Assembly (NCBI GenBank): GCA_963677815.1
Contig: OY782499.1
Coordinates: forward strand, 1,736,001-1,800,000
Direction of reading: 5' to 3'
DNA length: 64,000 bases
Source of the DNA: JAEKNW01 sp963677815
GTDB lineage: Bacteria > Cloacimonadota > Cloacimonadia > Cloacimonadales > JAFGVF01
Below the pieces are notes generated by a model. It worked only from the letters and a program-made list of their open reading frames with translations, made no database searches and was not told the DNA's origin. A program made the translations under genes and the position numbers. This document shows, piece by piece, positions 32,270 to 40,879 of this stretch; the stretch's first letter is position 1, and each line of letters starts with the position of its first letter.

Positions 32270-33574
32270 ATGGCTAAATATACTAACTCTAAAGATTTAG
32301 TTTGTTCTTTCTGTGGTAGAGGAGAAGAGGAAGCTGGCATGCTTATTCATGGTATGAATGCCAACATCTGCCAGCATTGTGTTGGTCTCTGCAACGATCT
32401 TTTTGATGAAGAATCTTCTGTTCATGATGCTAGAGATAAAAAAGAAACCGTAAAAAGTCTTCCAATTCCTAGTGAAATTAAGAAGTTTTTAGATCTTTTT
32501 GTGATAGGACAAGACTCTGCTAAAGAGCTTCTCTCTGTAGCTGTTTATAATCACTACAAGAGAATTTTCAGAGCTGATGAGCTAGATAAAGATATTGAAC
32601 TTGATAAATCTAACGTATTGATGATTGGCCCAACAGGGACTGGTAAAACTCTTATGGCTGAAACATTAGCAAGGATGCTTAAAGTACCTTTTGCTATAGC
32701 TGATGCTACCACACTCACAGAGGCTGGCTATGTTGGAGAAGATGTCGAGAATATTCTCACAAAATTGCTTCAAAATGCTGAATTTGATGTGAAGAAAGCA
32801 GAAAGAGGTATCATCTATATTGATGAGATTGATAAGATTGGACGTAAGAGTGAATCAACCTCTATAACAAGAGATGTATCAGGTGAAGGTGTGCAACAGG
32901 CACTTCTAAAAATTTTAGAAGGTTCTATTGTTAATGTTCCACCCAAAGGGGGACGTAAGCACCCAAATCAAGATTTCATTCAACTAGATACACGTAAAAT
33001 ACTCTTCATCTGTGGTGGAGCTTTTATCAATTTAGATAAAATTATTGCAAAAAGAGTTGTGAAGAAAAGTATTGGTTTTGAATCTGATATGGCAGAAAGA
33101 ATTATGGATAAGAATCTACTTGCAAAGTTAGAACCAGATGATTTAGTTCGTTATGGTTTGATTCCAGAACTAATTGGTAGATTACCAGTTGTTTGCACAT
33201 TAGAAGAACTCGATAATGATGCCTTAGTTAGAATTTTAACAGAACCAAAAAACTCTATTGTGAAACAGTTCTCGAAGATGTTAAAGCTAGATGGTGTTGA
33301 TCTAGAAATTACAGACCAAGCTTTACAAGAAGTAGCTAACATAGCTCAGAAGCAAAGAACTGGAGCTAGAAGTTTGCGTTCAATTCTTGAGAGAAGAATG
33401 TTAGATATCATGTATAAACTTCCAGATATGCCTGAGATTAATAAATGCATCATTGATGCAGATTATATCACAGGGGATAAGGATGAACCAATATATGATA
33501 AGATTGAATTCCCTAAAGAAAAGGCTACTAAAACTGCAGTGAAGAAGAAAACTAAGAAAGTCACAAGTAAATAA
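32270..33574 (+). CDS. clpX: ATP-dependent Clp protease ATP-binding subunit ClpX
   Basis: 434 residues from the ATG at 32270, 7 bases past clpP; the longer frame from 32234 would overlap clpP and has no support. The N-terminal zinc-binding domain has two CxxC pairs (Cys12/15 and Cys34/37). Walker A GPTGTGKTLMAE, Walker B IIYIDEIDKIG, the pore loop GYVGEDVE and the sensor 2 region GARSLRSI follow in order. The C-terminal tail is Lys-rich. ClpX unfolds substrates and feeds them to ClpP. Confidence 0.97.
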   Translation: MAKYTNSKDLVCSFCGRGEEEAGMLIHGMNANICQHCVGLCNDLFDEESSVHDARDKKETVKSLPIPSEIKKFLDLFVIGQDSAKELLSVAVYNHYKRIFRADELDKDIELDKSNVLMIGPTGTGKTLMAETLARMLKVPFAIADATTLTEAGYVGEDVENILTKLLQNAEFDVKKAERGIIYIDEIDKIGRKSESTSITRDVSGEGVQQALLKILEGSIVNVPPKGGRKHPNQDFIQLDTRKILFICGGAFINLDKIIAKRVVKKSIGFESDMAERIMDKNLLAKLEPDDLVRYGLIPELIGRLPVVCTLEELDNDALVRILTEPKNSIVKQFSKMLKLDGVDLEITDQALQEVANIAQKQRTGARSLRSILERRMLDIMYKLPDMPEINKCIIDADYITGDKDEPIYDKIEFPKEKATKTAVKKKTKKVTSK

Positions 33575-33596
33575 ATATTGATAGAATATAAAAAGA

Positions 33597-33624
33597 GAGG
33601 TGAAATTAATTTCACCTCTTTTTT
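33597..33624. terminator. Terminator shared by clpX and gpmA
   Basis: A perfect palindrome, GAGGTGAAATT and its inverted copy (33597-33618), is followed by six T on the plus strand and preceded by A-rich sequence that serves the minus strand. Confidence 0.9.
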
Positions 33625-33642
33625 GTTATTTATAATTTGAAA

Positions 33643-34389
33643 CTATTTAGCTTTTCCTTGATTAGCAACAGCTGCTTGAGCCTTAGCAATCTCTTCTTGA
33701 TTTCCTAAGTATTTACTTGAAATAGCTTTCATATCTTCATCTAATTCATAGACTAACGGTATGCCTGTAGGAATATTAAGTTTTAAGATTTCCTCATCAG
33801 AAATATTATCTAAATATTTGACTAAAGCTCTCAAACTATTACCATGAGCAGCTATGATTAATCTTTTACCAGCTTTAATATCTGGTACAATCTTATCATT
33901 CCAGTAAGGAATAACTCGAGCAACAGTATCCTTTAGGCATTCGGTGAGAGGTAATTCTTCCTTAGATAAAGAAGAATAACGAGCATCATGGCCTGGATAT
34001 CTTTCATCTGATTCTTCAAGTGCAGGTGGGGGAGTGTCATAAGATCTTCTCCAAATAAGAACTTGGTCATCTCCAAATTTCTGTGCTGTTTCAGCTTTGT
34101 TCAAGCCTTGAAGAGAACCATAATGGCGTTCATTTAACTGCCAAGCTCTTTCAACAGGAATCCACATTAAGTCTAGACCTTCTAGGGTGTGCCATAAGGT
34201 TTTAATTGCTCTTTTGAGAACTGAAGTGTAAGCTTTATCAAAGATAAAACCTTCTTCTTTTAATAATTTTCCTGCAGCTATAGCTTCCATATTTCCCTTA
34301 TCTGACAATTCTACATCTGTCCAACCTGTGAATCTATTTTCCTTATTCCATTGTGATTCACCATGTCGAATTAATACGATTTTATACAT
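33643..34389 (-). CDS. gpmA: 2,3-bisphosphoglycerate-dependent phosphoglycerate mutase
   Basis: 248 residues, the usual dPGM length. The phospho-acceptor motif LIRHGESQWN (His9) opens the protein, with FTGWTDVELSDKG next. The proton-donor Glu lies in WQLNERHYGSLQG, and the second catalytic His in LIIAAHGNSLRALVKYL. It interconverts 3- and 2-phosphoglycerate in glycolysis. Third gene of the ridA-cobalamin adenosyltransferase-gpmA unit; 32 bases separate it from the gene in front. Confidence 0.96.
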   Translation of the reverse strand: MYKIVLIRHGESQWNKENRFTGWTDVELSDKGNMEAIAAGKLLKEEGFIFDKAYTSVLKRAIKTLWHTLEGLDLMWIPVERAWQLNERHYGSLQGLNKAETAQKFGDDQVLIWRRSYDTPPPALEESDERYPGHDARYSSLSKEELPLTECLKDTVARVIPYWNDKIVPDIKAGKRLIIAAHGNSLRALVKYLDNISDEEILKLNIPTGIPLVYELDEDMKAISSKYLGNQEEIAKAQAAVANQGKAK

Positions 34390-34421
34390 ATTTTTCCTTA
34401 TTATTTATTTTTAATCAACTC

Positions 34422-34967
34422 TTAACATTCAATTTTAGTATCAATGTTCTTATATTTTATACCACCATCATTGCGTTCTTCTTCTCTTGCCATAATATAC
34501 AGCAAATCAGAAAGTCTATTAACGAAAGCTATAATATTGGGATTGACTTCTGTGTGATTATTTAGTTCAATAATCCTACGCTCAGCCCTTCTAGCAATTG
34601 TTCTGCAGACATCTAACTTAGCTGATTGCAGAGTATTACCAGGAACCACAAATCCCTTTAGTTTAACTTTTTCTTCAAAATGATGGACACATTCGGTAAG
34701 TTTATCAATATCAGAGTTTTCAATGGGTGAAACAAATGCTTTTTCAATAGAAGCTAGTTCTCCCATAATTCTCATTAACTTGTTTTGTACTTCTTCAAGT
34801 ACATCATGCACCTGCTTAATCTTAACGAAATGCTTTGTTTCTCCAATATGAGAATCTAATTCATCAACTGTACCATAAGATTCTACTCTAATGTCCGATT
34901 TCTTAATTCTTTGACCTGACCACAAGCTGGTCATTCCTTTATCGCCACCTTTTGTAGAAATGCTCAT
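34422..34967 (-). CDS. Cob(I)alamin adenosyltransferase, PduO type
   Basis: 181 residues. The N-terminal ATP loop ISTKGGDKGMTSL and the C-terminal RTIARRAERRIIEL and NRLSDLLYIMAREE motifs identify PduO-type ATP:cob(I)alamin adenosyltransferase, which makes coenzyme B12. B12-dependent enzymes or corrin genes are not in this window. It lies 6 bases after ridA and is cotranscribed. Confidence 0.93.
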   Translation of the reverse strand: MSISTKGGDKGMTSLWSGQRIKKSDIRVESYGTVDELDSHIGETKHFVKIKQVHDVLEEVQNKLMRIMGELASIEKAFVSPIENSDIDKLTECVHHFEEKVKLKGFVVPGNTLQSAKLDVCRTIARRAERRIIELNNHTEVNPNIIAFVNRLSDLLYIMAREEERNDGGIKYKNIDTKIEC

Positions 34968-34973
34968 TATAGA

Positions 34974-35345
34974 CTACTTTGTTGCTGTAACTGAAATTTC
35001 TACTAATCCACCAAGAGGTAATTCGGCAACTTGGAAAGCATAACGAGCAGGGAATGGAGCTTTAAAATATTTAGCATAAATTTCATTTACTATTTTAAAT
35101 TGAGCTAAGTCTTTTAAGAAAACTTCAGCTTTTACAACATTTTCAAAAGACATTCCTGCTTCTGTTAAGATTGCACTTAGATTAGAAAAAACACGTTCCG
35201 CTTGTGCTTCAAAACCTTCCTCAAATTTACCTGTCTCAGGATTGATACCTAATTGACCTGAAACGAATAAAAATCCGTTAGCTACTACTGCTTGTGAATA
35301 TGGTCCAACTGCTGCTGGAGCTTTATCTGTTGCGATTACTTTCAT
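34974..35345 (-). CDS. ridA: RidA family enamine/imine deaminase
   Basis: 123 residues. The signature starts APAAVGPYSQAVVANGFLFVSGQLG, here covered by AAVGPYSQAV and FVSGQLGINP. The carboxylate-binding Arg lies in FPARYAFQVAELPLGGLVEI. RidA hydrolyses reactive 2-aminoacrylate made by PLP enzymes. It is the first gene after a TTGACA promoter, with ATAGGAGATTAAA as ribosome site. Confidence 0.95.
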   Translation of the reverse strand: MKVIATDKAPAAVGPYSQAVVANGFLFVSGQLGINPETGKFEEGFEAQAERVFSNLSAILTEAGMSFENVVKAEVFLKDLAQFKIVNEIYAKYFKAPFPARYAFQVAELPLGGLVEISVTATK

Positions 35346-35376
35346 TTTAATCTCCTATCTTTTATATATTTTCTAC

Positions 35377-35404
35377 ATATTAATTTTACTGGTCTAGATG
35401 TCAA
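35377..35404 (-). promoter_or_regulatory. Promoter of the ridA-gpmA operon
   Basis: On the minus strand TTGACA (35404-35399), a 16-base spacer and TAATAT (35382-35377). A divergent TTGACT at 35434 on the plus strand probably serves xth. Confidence 0.6.
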
Positions 35405-35488
35405 ATGAAAAAAGACTGTTTTTTCATTTTATCTTGACTAATTTTCCCCAGATTCAATAATTATTTAATTCTTTTTTTGGAGGAAAAT

Positions 35489-36316
35489 ATGAAACTTATA
35501 TCATGGAACATAGATTCATTAAATGCTGCTTTAACAAGTGACTCTAATAGAGCTCTTTTATCAAGAGAGGTAATAAAGACTATTATAGCTGAAAATGCTG
35601 ATGTGATTGCTTTGCAAGAAACAAAATTACCAGCTTCAGGACCAAGTAAGAAGCATAAAGAAAAGTTAGATGAACTTTTCCCTCACTATAAATATGTTTG
35701 GTCATCTTCCCAAGAACCTGCTAAGAAAGGTTATGCAGGCACAATGTTTCTTTATAAAGACAAGTACTCACCTCTTGCTATATTTCCTGAGATTCAGGCT
35801 CCTTCTACAATGGATTTTGAGGGAAGGATTATAACTTTAGATTTTGGAAATTTTTACATAACTCAAGTATATACTCCTAATGCTGGGGACGGACTTAAAA
35901 GACTAGCAGACAGGCAAGAATGGGATATCAGATATGCTGAATATTTAGAGCAGTTAGATAAAGAAAAGCCTGTACTTGCAACAGGTGATTATAATGTTGC
36001 ACATAGAGAAATTGATTTGGCAAATCCTGATAGCAATCATAATTCAGCAGGTTTCACAGATGAAGAAAGGCAAGGATTTACAAATCTTTTAAATAAAGGT
36101 TTTACTGATACTTTTAGATATATCCACGGAGATGTAGAGAAAGTCTATTCTTGGTGGGCACAAAGAGTTAAGACAAGCAAAATGAATAATTCTGGCTGGA
36201 GAATTGATTACTGGTTAGTTAGTAATAGAATAGCAGACAAGCTAATTAAATCAGAAATGATTGATTCTGGAGAGAGGCAAGATCATGCACCAACTATTTT
36301 GGAGATAGATTTGTAA
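35489..36316 (+). CDS. xthA: Exodeoxyribonuclease III / AP endonuclease
   Basis: 275 residues from the ATG at 35489 (TTGGAGGAAAAT upstream; the frame opens earlier without a site). KLISWNIDSLNAA, IALQETKLP (catalytic Glu), ATGDYNVAHREIDLANP and the closing ERQDHAPTILEIDL (catalytic Asp-His) are the exonuclease III motifs. It cuts DNA at abasic sites in base excision repair. Single gene, followed by a repeat-filled gap. Confidence 0.95.
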   Translation: MKLISWNIDSLNAALTSDSNRALLSREVIKTIIAENADVIALQETKLPASGPSKKHKEKLDELFPHYKYVWSSSQEPAKKGYAGTMFLYKDKYSPLAIFPEIQAPSTMDFEGRIITLDFGNFYITQVYTPNAGDGLKRLADRQEWDIRYAEYLEQLDKEKPVLATGDYNVAHREIDLANPDSNHNSAGFTDEERQGFTNLLNKGFTDTFRYIHGDVEKVYSWWAQRVKTSKMNNSGWRIDYWLVSNRIADKLIKSEMIDSGERQDHAPTILEIDL

Positions 36317-36380
36317 GGCTCTCTCCAAAGTAGAGTGGGAGCTAAATATAATAGTAAATGAAGAAGCTTAATATCCTCAT

Positions 36381-36400
36381 AGCTCCAGAGGAGTGCAGGC
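36381..36400 (+). repeat. REP-like motif, variant copy
   Basis: AGCTCCAGAGGAGTGCAGG, a short imperfect hairpin related to the motif at 36612. It lies in the 704-base gap 36317-37020, which holds no gene but at least four repeat elements and one promoter. Confidence 0.7.
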
Positions 36401-36554
36401 TGTTGAAAAACCTATATATTCTCTACTTGCCTTAGACACTAGGGTGTATCTAGGTAATTTAGAAGTTTTATTAAAGTCGCTATATCTTTATCCAAACTCT
36501 TAACTGCAATGTATTTAAATACTATCTTGCTTGAGTTTGAATAAATCTATTAGC

Positions 36555-36613
36555 GATCTCTTTTTGCAAAAAGAGACCAAAAACTCAGAGAAGTTGACTT
36601 TGTCAACACTCTG
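36555..36613. repeat. Two adjacent hairpins in the xth-DUF5020 gap
   Basis: TCTCTTTTTGCAAAAAGAGA (36557-36576) is a perfect palindrome. CTCAGAGAAGTTGAC (from 36584) pairs with GTCAACACTCTGAG (to 36613) with one mismatch. They lead straight into the REP-like motif at 36612. Confidence 0.75.
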
Positions 36614-36630
36614 AGCTCCAGAGGAGCGAC
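36612..36630 (+). repeat. REP-like motif AGCTCCAGAGGAGCGACAT
   Basis: A short hairpin head (AGCTCC/GGAGC) with tail GACAT. Related copies: 36771-36791 (minus), 36381 (plus), 18326 (plus) and 18442-18464 (minus). Confidence 0.8.
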
Positions 36631-36770
36631 ATTTCTAAGGTTTTTTGATATCATAATCGCCTTTAGTAGGGAGAAAAAGGGGGTGTTACTTAGTACTGGG
36701 TCCTTCAGCACTTTTAAGCATTGGCATTTTGCGAAGAAAACCAACTCGAGCTTGATTTCTTAATCTACAA

Positions 36771-36791
36771 AGATGTCGCTACTCTGTAGCT
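36771..36791 (-). repeat. REP-like motif, inverted copy
   Basis: On the minus strand AGCTACAGAGTAGCGACATC, facing the copy at 36612 about 140 bases away, like a REP pair (BIME). Confidence 0.75.
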
Positions 36792-36800
36792 TCTTGGTCT

Positions 36801-36857
36801 CTTGATTGTTACTCTCTCAATATAATACCAATGATCTATTGGGAGAGTAACAATGAA
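36801..36857. repeat. 58-bp palindromic intergenic repeat, copy 3
   Basis: CTTGATTGTTACTCTCTC on the left and GGGAGAGTAACAAT on the right around ATACCAATGATC. It adjoins the inverted REP-like motif. Confidence 0.9.
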
Positions 36858-36953
36858 TGCACTACAATGGTGTAAGTTACTAAACAACAATAGTATTGAG
36901 GGAAATAGATATCTAGAAGAAGTAAGAAAAGTTAATTTTATATTAAGAAAATC

Positions 36954-36982
36954 TTGACAAAGGAAATGATTAATGCTAGATT
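36954..36982 (+). promoter_or_regulatory. Promoter of the nucleoside locus (outer-membrane gene)
   Basis: TTGACA (36954-36959), a 17-base spacer and TAGATT (36977-36982). Confidence 0.65.
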
Positions 36983-37020
36983 AACACTGTATTTCATAAA
37001 AACACAAAAGGAAGGAAAAA

Positions 37021-37725
37021 ATGAAACGCTTTTTAGCCCTTTTATTAGTTGTATTTTCTATTTCTTTAGTCGCACAAAACTTACAAGTTCATTATGATTT
37101 CGGAGCTACTTCTGATGATCAAGAAGCAGGTTACAGAGATCACTTCACAACAACTGTCGAAATGTTAAAATTTGACCAATGGGGTTCAACATTTGCTTTC
37201 ATCGACTTTGATTATAAAGATCAAGTTGAAAGAAACAGTGCTTCTTCTGCTTATTGGGAAATCACTAGAATGTTCAATATCCCACAAGTTAAGGGACTTC
37301 AAGCTGGTATTCAGTATAATGATGGTTTAAACACTTTTGGTGGATTTGGAAACGTCTGGTTAGCAGGTATTCAATATCCTATCGATTTAAAAGTAGTTAC
37401 ACTTTATACTAGTGCTTGGTTAAGAGATGCTGAAGGTCAAGACCCAAATTTCCAAGTTACCTTAGTATGGGAAAAGAAATTCTTACAAGATCAAATAGTT
37501 TTTGCTGGTTTTTTAGATTTCTGGGGACAAGACAATGCTGATTTTGATGAAGATTTAGAAGATTCTCAATTCGTATTATTAACAGAACCTCAAATTTGGT
37601 GGGATTTACCTTGGGTTGACCCACTTTCAATTGGTACTGAAGTTGAACTAAGTCAAAACTTCATTTTTGGAGCTAACGACGACTTTAAAGTTTGTCCTAC
37701 ACTTGGTGTAAAGTGGGATTTCTAA
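37021..37725 (+). CDS. DUF5020 / Tsx-like outer-membrane barrel protein
   Basis: 234 residues. A signal peptide (RFLALLLVVFSISLVAQ) is followed by alternating strands rich in aromatics and a C-terminal Phe (LGVKWDF), as in outer-membrane barrels. QVHYDFG, STFAFIDFDY and AYWEITRMFNIP resemble the DUF5020 family, which is related to the nucleoside channel Tsx. The next genes encode a nucleoside-type BMP lipoprotein and ABC importer, so a nucleoside pore is a good inference. A terminator follows, so expression can be higher than that of the import genes. Confidence 0.8.
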   Translation: MKRFLALLLVVFSISLVAQNLQVHYDFGATSDDQEAGYRDHFTTTVEMLKFDQWGSTFAFIDFDYKDQVERNSASSAYWEITRMFNIPQVKGLQAGIQYNDGLNTFGGFGNVWLAGIQYPIDLKVVTLYTSAWLRDAEGQDPNFQVTLVWEKKFLQDQIVFAGFLDFWGQDNADFDEDLEDSQFVLLTEPQIWWDLPWVDPLSIGTEVELSQNFIFGANDDFKVCPTLGVKWDF

Positions 37726-37737
37726 ATTAGACTTTTA

Positions 37738-37768
37738 GAGAGCGGACTTTGGTTCGCTCTTTTTTTAT
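37738..37768 (+). terminator. Terminator after the DUF5020 gene
   Basis: GAGCGGA/TTCGCTC stem (37740-37761 region) followed by seven T. Confidence 0.85.
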
Positions 37769-37793
37769 TAAAATCAAATAAGAGAGGATAAAA

Positions 37794-38876
37794 ATGAAGA
37801 AATTAATCTTAGGATTATTAGTAATTAGCTTAGTATTAATTGCTGGTTGTGGTGGAGAAAAAGCCAAAGAAGATTCCAGATTAAAAGTTGGTTTTGTTTA
37901 TATTGGACCTGTAGGTGATGCAGGCTGGACTTATGCTCATAATGAAGGAAGATTAGCTGTTGATACAATGAGTGTTGTTGAAAAGACAATCTTTGCTGAA
38001 AATGTTAAAGAAAATGCTGAATCTGAAAGAACTATTAGACAAATGGCTGACCAAGGTTGTGATTTAATATTCACTACTTCTTTTGGTTTCATGGATTATA
38101 CTCTTAATGTAGCTAATGCCTATCCTGACAAGACTTTCATGCATTGTTCAGGTTATAAAACATCTGAAAACATGTCTGCATATTTCGGTAAAATGTATCA
38201 AGCAAGATATCTTGCAGGTATAGTTGCTGGTAAAATGACTGAAAAGAATTTAATTGGTTATGTTGCACCATTCCCAATTCCTGAATGTACTCGTTTAGCC
38301 AATGCTTTCTACTTAGGTGTAAAAAGTGTAAATCCAGAGGCAAAAATGAAAATAGTCTTTGTTAATAGCTGGTATGACCCTGCTAAAGAAAAAGAGTATA
38401 CTCTTTCATTAATAGATGCTGGTTGCGATTTAATTGCTCAACATGCAGATTCTGCTGCTCCTCAACAAGCTGCTGAAGAGAGAGGCGTTTGGGCTATTGG
38501 TTATAATACTGATATGAGAGATTTTGCTCCTACCAAGAACTTAACTTCAACTATCTGGCATTGGGATGTTTTCTATAAAGATGTTGTAGAAAAGGTTTAT
38601 AACAAGACTTGGAAATCAGGAAATTACTGGTTAGGTATTGAAACAGGTATAGTTGGTTTAGCACCTTTCAATTCTGCTGTTCCTCAAGAAGTAATTAAGA
38701 CAGTTGATGCAAAAAAACAAGAAATGATTGATGGTAAACTTCACGTATTTGCTGGTCCACTATCTGATAATAAAGGTAATGTGAAAGTAGCTGAAGGTAC
38801 TATGATGACTGATGAAGAACTAACTCAGTTTGATTGGTTTGTTGAAGGTATTTATACCGAAACAATAGAAAAATAA
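37794..38876 (+). CDS. BMP-family nucleoside-binding lipoprotein
   Basis: 360 residues. The lipobox LIAGC puts lipidated Cys at 19. The mature protein has the BMP (Bmp/PnrA/Med) pattern: KVGFVYIGPVGDAGWTYAHN (in part), NAESERTIRQMADQGCDLIF, YLAGIVAGKMT and GCDLIAQHADSAAPQ. PnrA-type members bind purine nucleosides for an ABC importer, which follows at 39326. The ribosome site is AAGAGAGGATAAAA. A terminator at 38901 separates it from the ATPase gene, giving high binding-protein dosage. Confidence 0.9.
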   Translation: MKKLILGLLVISLVLIAGCGGEKAKEDSRLKVGFVYIGPVGDAGWTYAHNEGRLAVDTMSVVEKTIFAENVKENAESERTIRQMADQGCDLIFTTSFGFMDYTLNVANAYPDKTFMHCSGYKTSENMSAYFGKMYQARYLAGIVAGKMTEKNLIGYVAPFPIPECTRLANAFYLGVKSVNPEAKMKIVFVNSWYDPAKEKEYTLSLIDAGCDLIAQHADSAAPQQAAEERGVWAIGYNTDMRDFAPTKNLTSTIWHWDVFYKDVVEKVYNKTWKSGNYWLGIETGIVGLAPFNSAVPQEVIKTVDAKKQEMIDGKLHVFAGPLSDNKGNVKVAEGTMMTDEELTQFDWFVEGIYTETIEK

Positions 38877-38900
38877 AATCTTATGATTTAATTATAGAAG

Positions 38901-38938
38901 TGAGGAAGAGTAGAAAACTGCTTTTCCTCATTTTTTTA
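38901..38938 (+). terminator. Terminator after the BMP gene
   Basis: TGAGGAAGAG pairs with CTTTTCCTCA (one G-U), followed by seven T. Confidence 0.85.
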
Positions 38939-38984
38939 TTTCACAGAAATTATAACTTGGAATAATTTGGTATTAGATAATGAA

Positions 38985-39300
38985 CCCAAATAAGGCAATA
39001 GATCTTTGAGAAGGCACTATATTCTTTTGCAAAAGTAACTTACATAATTTTCAGGAGTATATAATATATGCAGGCTAGATTGAATCACCCCCTGTATCCC
39101 CCTCAAAGAAGGGGATTATATGCAGGCTAGATTGAATCACCCCCTGTATCCCCCTCAAAGAAGGGGATTATATGCAGGCTAGATTGAATCACCCCCTGTA
39201 TCCCCCTCAAAGAAGGGATTTTGCTAAAAGAATCTGGACTCTTCGCCTGTGATACGTAGCTTTAGCGAAGTATTACTAAAGTTCTACTGCACCATTCGGG
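38985..39300 (+). repeat. Split dispersed repeat, copy A, interrupted by a tandem array
   Basis: 38985-39069 and 39218-39300 match the two halves of the element at 42929-43092. Shared runs include CACTATATTCTTTTGCAAAA, GTAACTTACATAATT, TTTTGCTAAAAGAATCTG and TCTACTGCACCAT. Between the halves lies a 52-bp tandem array. It fills the 449-base gap 38877-39325 together with the BMP terminator; no gene is seen there. Confidence 0.85.
39069..39220 (+). repeat. Tandem repeat, 52-bp unit, about 2.9 copies
   Basis: Units start CAGGCTAGATTGAATCACCC at 39071, 39123 and 39175; the third lacks one G near its end. Each unit contains an ATCCCC/GGGGAT hairpin. The units are contiguous with no spacers. Confidence 0.95.
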
Positions 39301-39325
39301 ATAAAACAAAAAGTAGAGGTAAATT

Positions 39326-40879
39326 TTGCAAACTGATAAAAATCTGATTGTAGAGATGAAGGATATAACTAAAACTTTTTTTGGTAATAAAGCTAATGAT
39401 AAAGTTAGTTTCTCACTAAAAAAAGGAGAAATCCATGCTCTGTTGGGAGAAAATGGTACAGGTAAGACAACTCTGATGAATATCTTAACTGGGGTCTATG
39501 AAGCAGATTCTGGAGAAATTATTTATAAAGGGAAAAAGCTCCATTATAGTTATCCTGGACAAGCTCTAGAACTTGGTATTGGTATGGTACATCAACGCTT
39601 TTCTTTAGTAGGTAATTTGACTGTTCTAGAAAATATTATCTTAGGCAACCCCAAGAATAGCCTTTATCTTAACACCAATAAAATCAAGCAGGAACTAGAA
39701 AAGTACGCTGAAGATTATAAGTTCCAAGTAGATCTAGATGCAACAGTAGATAAGCTTCCAATAGGTCTTAAACAAAAAGCCGAAATCCTCAAGATGTTAG
39801 TAAGAAATGTGGATGTCTTAATTGTAGATGAACCTACTACAGTTTTAACTAAGCAAGAGACTGATAATCTTTTAATAAATCTAAAAAAGATAGCTGAGTC
39901 TGGGAAATCAGTCGTATTTATCTCTCACAAAATGAAGGTAGTACGCAAGATAGCAGATAGAATTACCGTTTTAAGAAAAGGTAAATTAATCGGAACAGTT
40001 ACCCCAGACCAAGTTACTCCAGAAGAATTATCAATGATGATGGTTGGTAAACAGAGTGGTGAGGTATTATTGAGAAGTGATTTACCAGAACAAGACAAAA
40101 TACTGTCAGTTGAGGGATTACATGTACATTCTGATAAAGGTTTATTAGCTGTAGATTCACTTTCCTTTGAAATGACAAGAGGTGAAATTTTAGGTATTGC
40201 AGGTGTTTCGGGGAATGGTCAAACTGAACTTTCTGAAGCAATAGTTGGTATGAGAGAAATGCGAGATGGTAAAATATGGTTTAAAGATAAGGTTATTAAT
40301 AAATTAAGTGTTAAAGAAAAAATAGCTATGGGGATAAGTTACATACCTTCTGATAGAATTCACGTCGGAGTTGCTGGGCAAAGACCAACTTGGGAAAACA
40401 TTTGCATGAAAGTTTATCAATATAAGAAATATAGTAACTTGTTAGGCCTAAACCGAAAAATGATGAAGCAATATGCTGAAGATATAGTAAAGAAATATGA
40501 TATTATTCAACCAGGAATCGAATTTCCATCTCTTCTTCTTTCGGGAGGTAATCTTCAAAAGGTTATTATTGGTCGGGAGATTGAGGCTGAAAGTGACCTC
40601 TATATCTGTGAATATCCTACAAGAGGATTGGATGTTGGAGCTACTGAATTTGTTCGTAACACTATTTTAGAACTTAGAAATCAAGGCAAAGCTGTTATTT
40701 TGATATCTGGGGATTTAGATGAAATCTTTATGTTGGCAGACAGGATAGCAGTCATGCATTCCGGTAATTTTGTTTCTGTTTTCCCTAACGGTAAATATGA
40801 TGTTACCCAGATTGGATTAATGATGAGCGGTACTTTAGAACATGAATTAGAAGTGAATAAAGGAGGTACTAGTGTATAA
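39326..40879 (+). CDS. Nucleoside ABC importer ATPase (two fused ATP-binding domains)
   Basis: 517 residues from TTG (39326), supported by AGAGGTAAATT. Two ABC domains: the first with Walker A LLGENGTGKTT, Walker B VLIVDEPTTVL; the second with GVSGNGQTELSE replacing Walker A and LSGGNLQKVIIGREI as signature, CEYPTRGLDVGA as Walker B. This duplicated layout, with a degenerate second P-loop, is that of the sugar/nucleoside importers (RbsA, NupA/BmpB-type). With the BMP lipoprotein and two permeases it forms a complete importer. The gene end overlaps the first permease by 8 bases. Confidence 0.92.
   Translation: MQTDKNLIVEMKDITKTFFGNKANDKVSFSLKKGEIHALLGENGTGKTTLMNILTGVYEADSGEIIYKGKKLHYSYPGQALELGIGMVHQRFSLVGNLTVLENIILGNPKNSLYLNTNKIKQELEKYAEDYKFQVDLDATVDKLPIGLKQKAEILKMLVRNVDVLIVDEPTTVLTKQETDNLLINLKKIAESGKSVVFISHKMKVVRKIADRITVLRKGKLIGTVTPDQVTPEELSMMMVGKQSGEVLLRSDLPEQDKILSVEGLHVHSDKGLLAVDSLSFEMTRGEILGIAGVSGNGQTELSEAIVGMREMRDGKIWFKDKVINKLSVKEKIAMGISYIPSDRIHVGVAGQRPTWENICMKVYQYKKYSNLLGLNRKMMKQYAEDIVKKYDIIQPGIEFPSLLLSGGNLQKVIIGREIEAESDLYICEYPTRGLDVGATEFVRNTILELRNQGKAVILISGDLDEIFMLADRIAVMHSGNFVSVFPNGKYDVTQIGLMMSGTLEHELEVNKGGTSV

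Noticed and set aside
36550..36744. 64-residue minus-strand reading frame
   Set aside because: It lies across hairpins and REP-like repeats and has no ribosome site.
39069..39220. Possible short CRISPR array
   Set aside because: The 52-bp units are directly contiguous with no variable spacers and no cas genes nearby.
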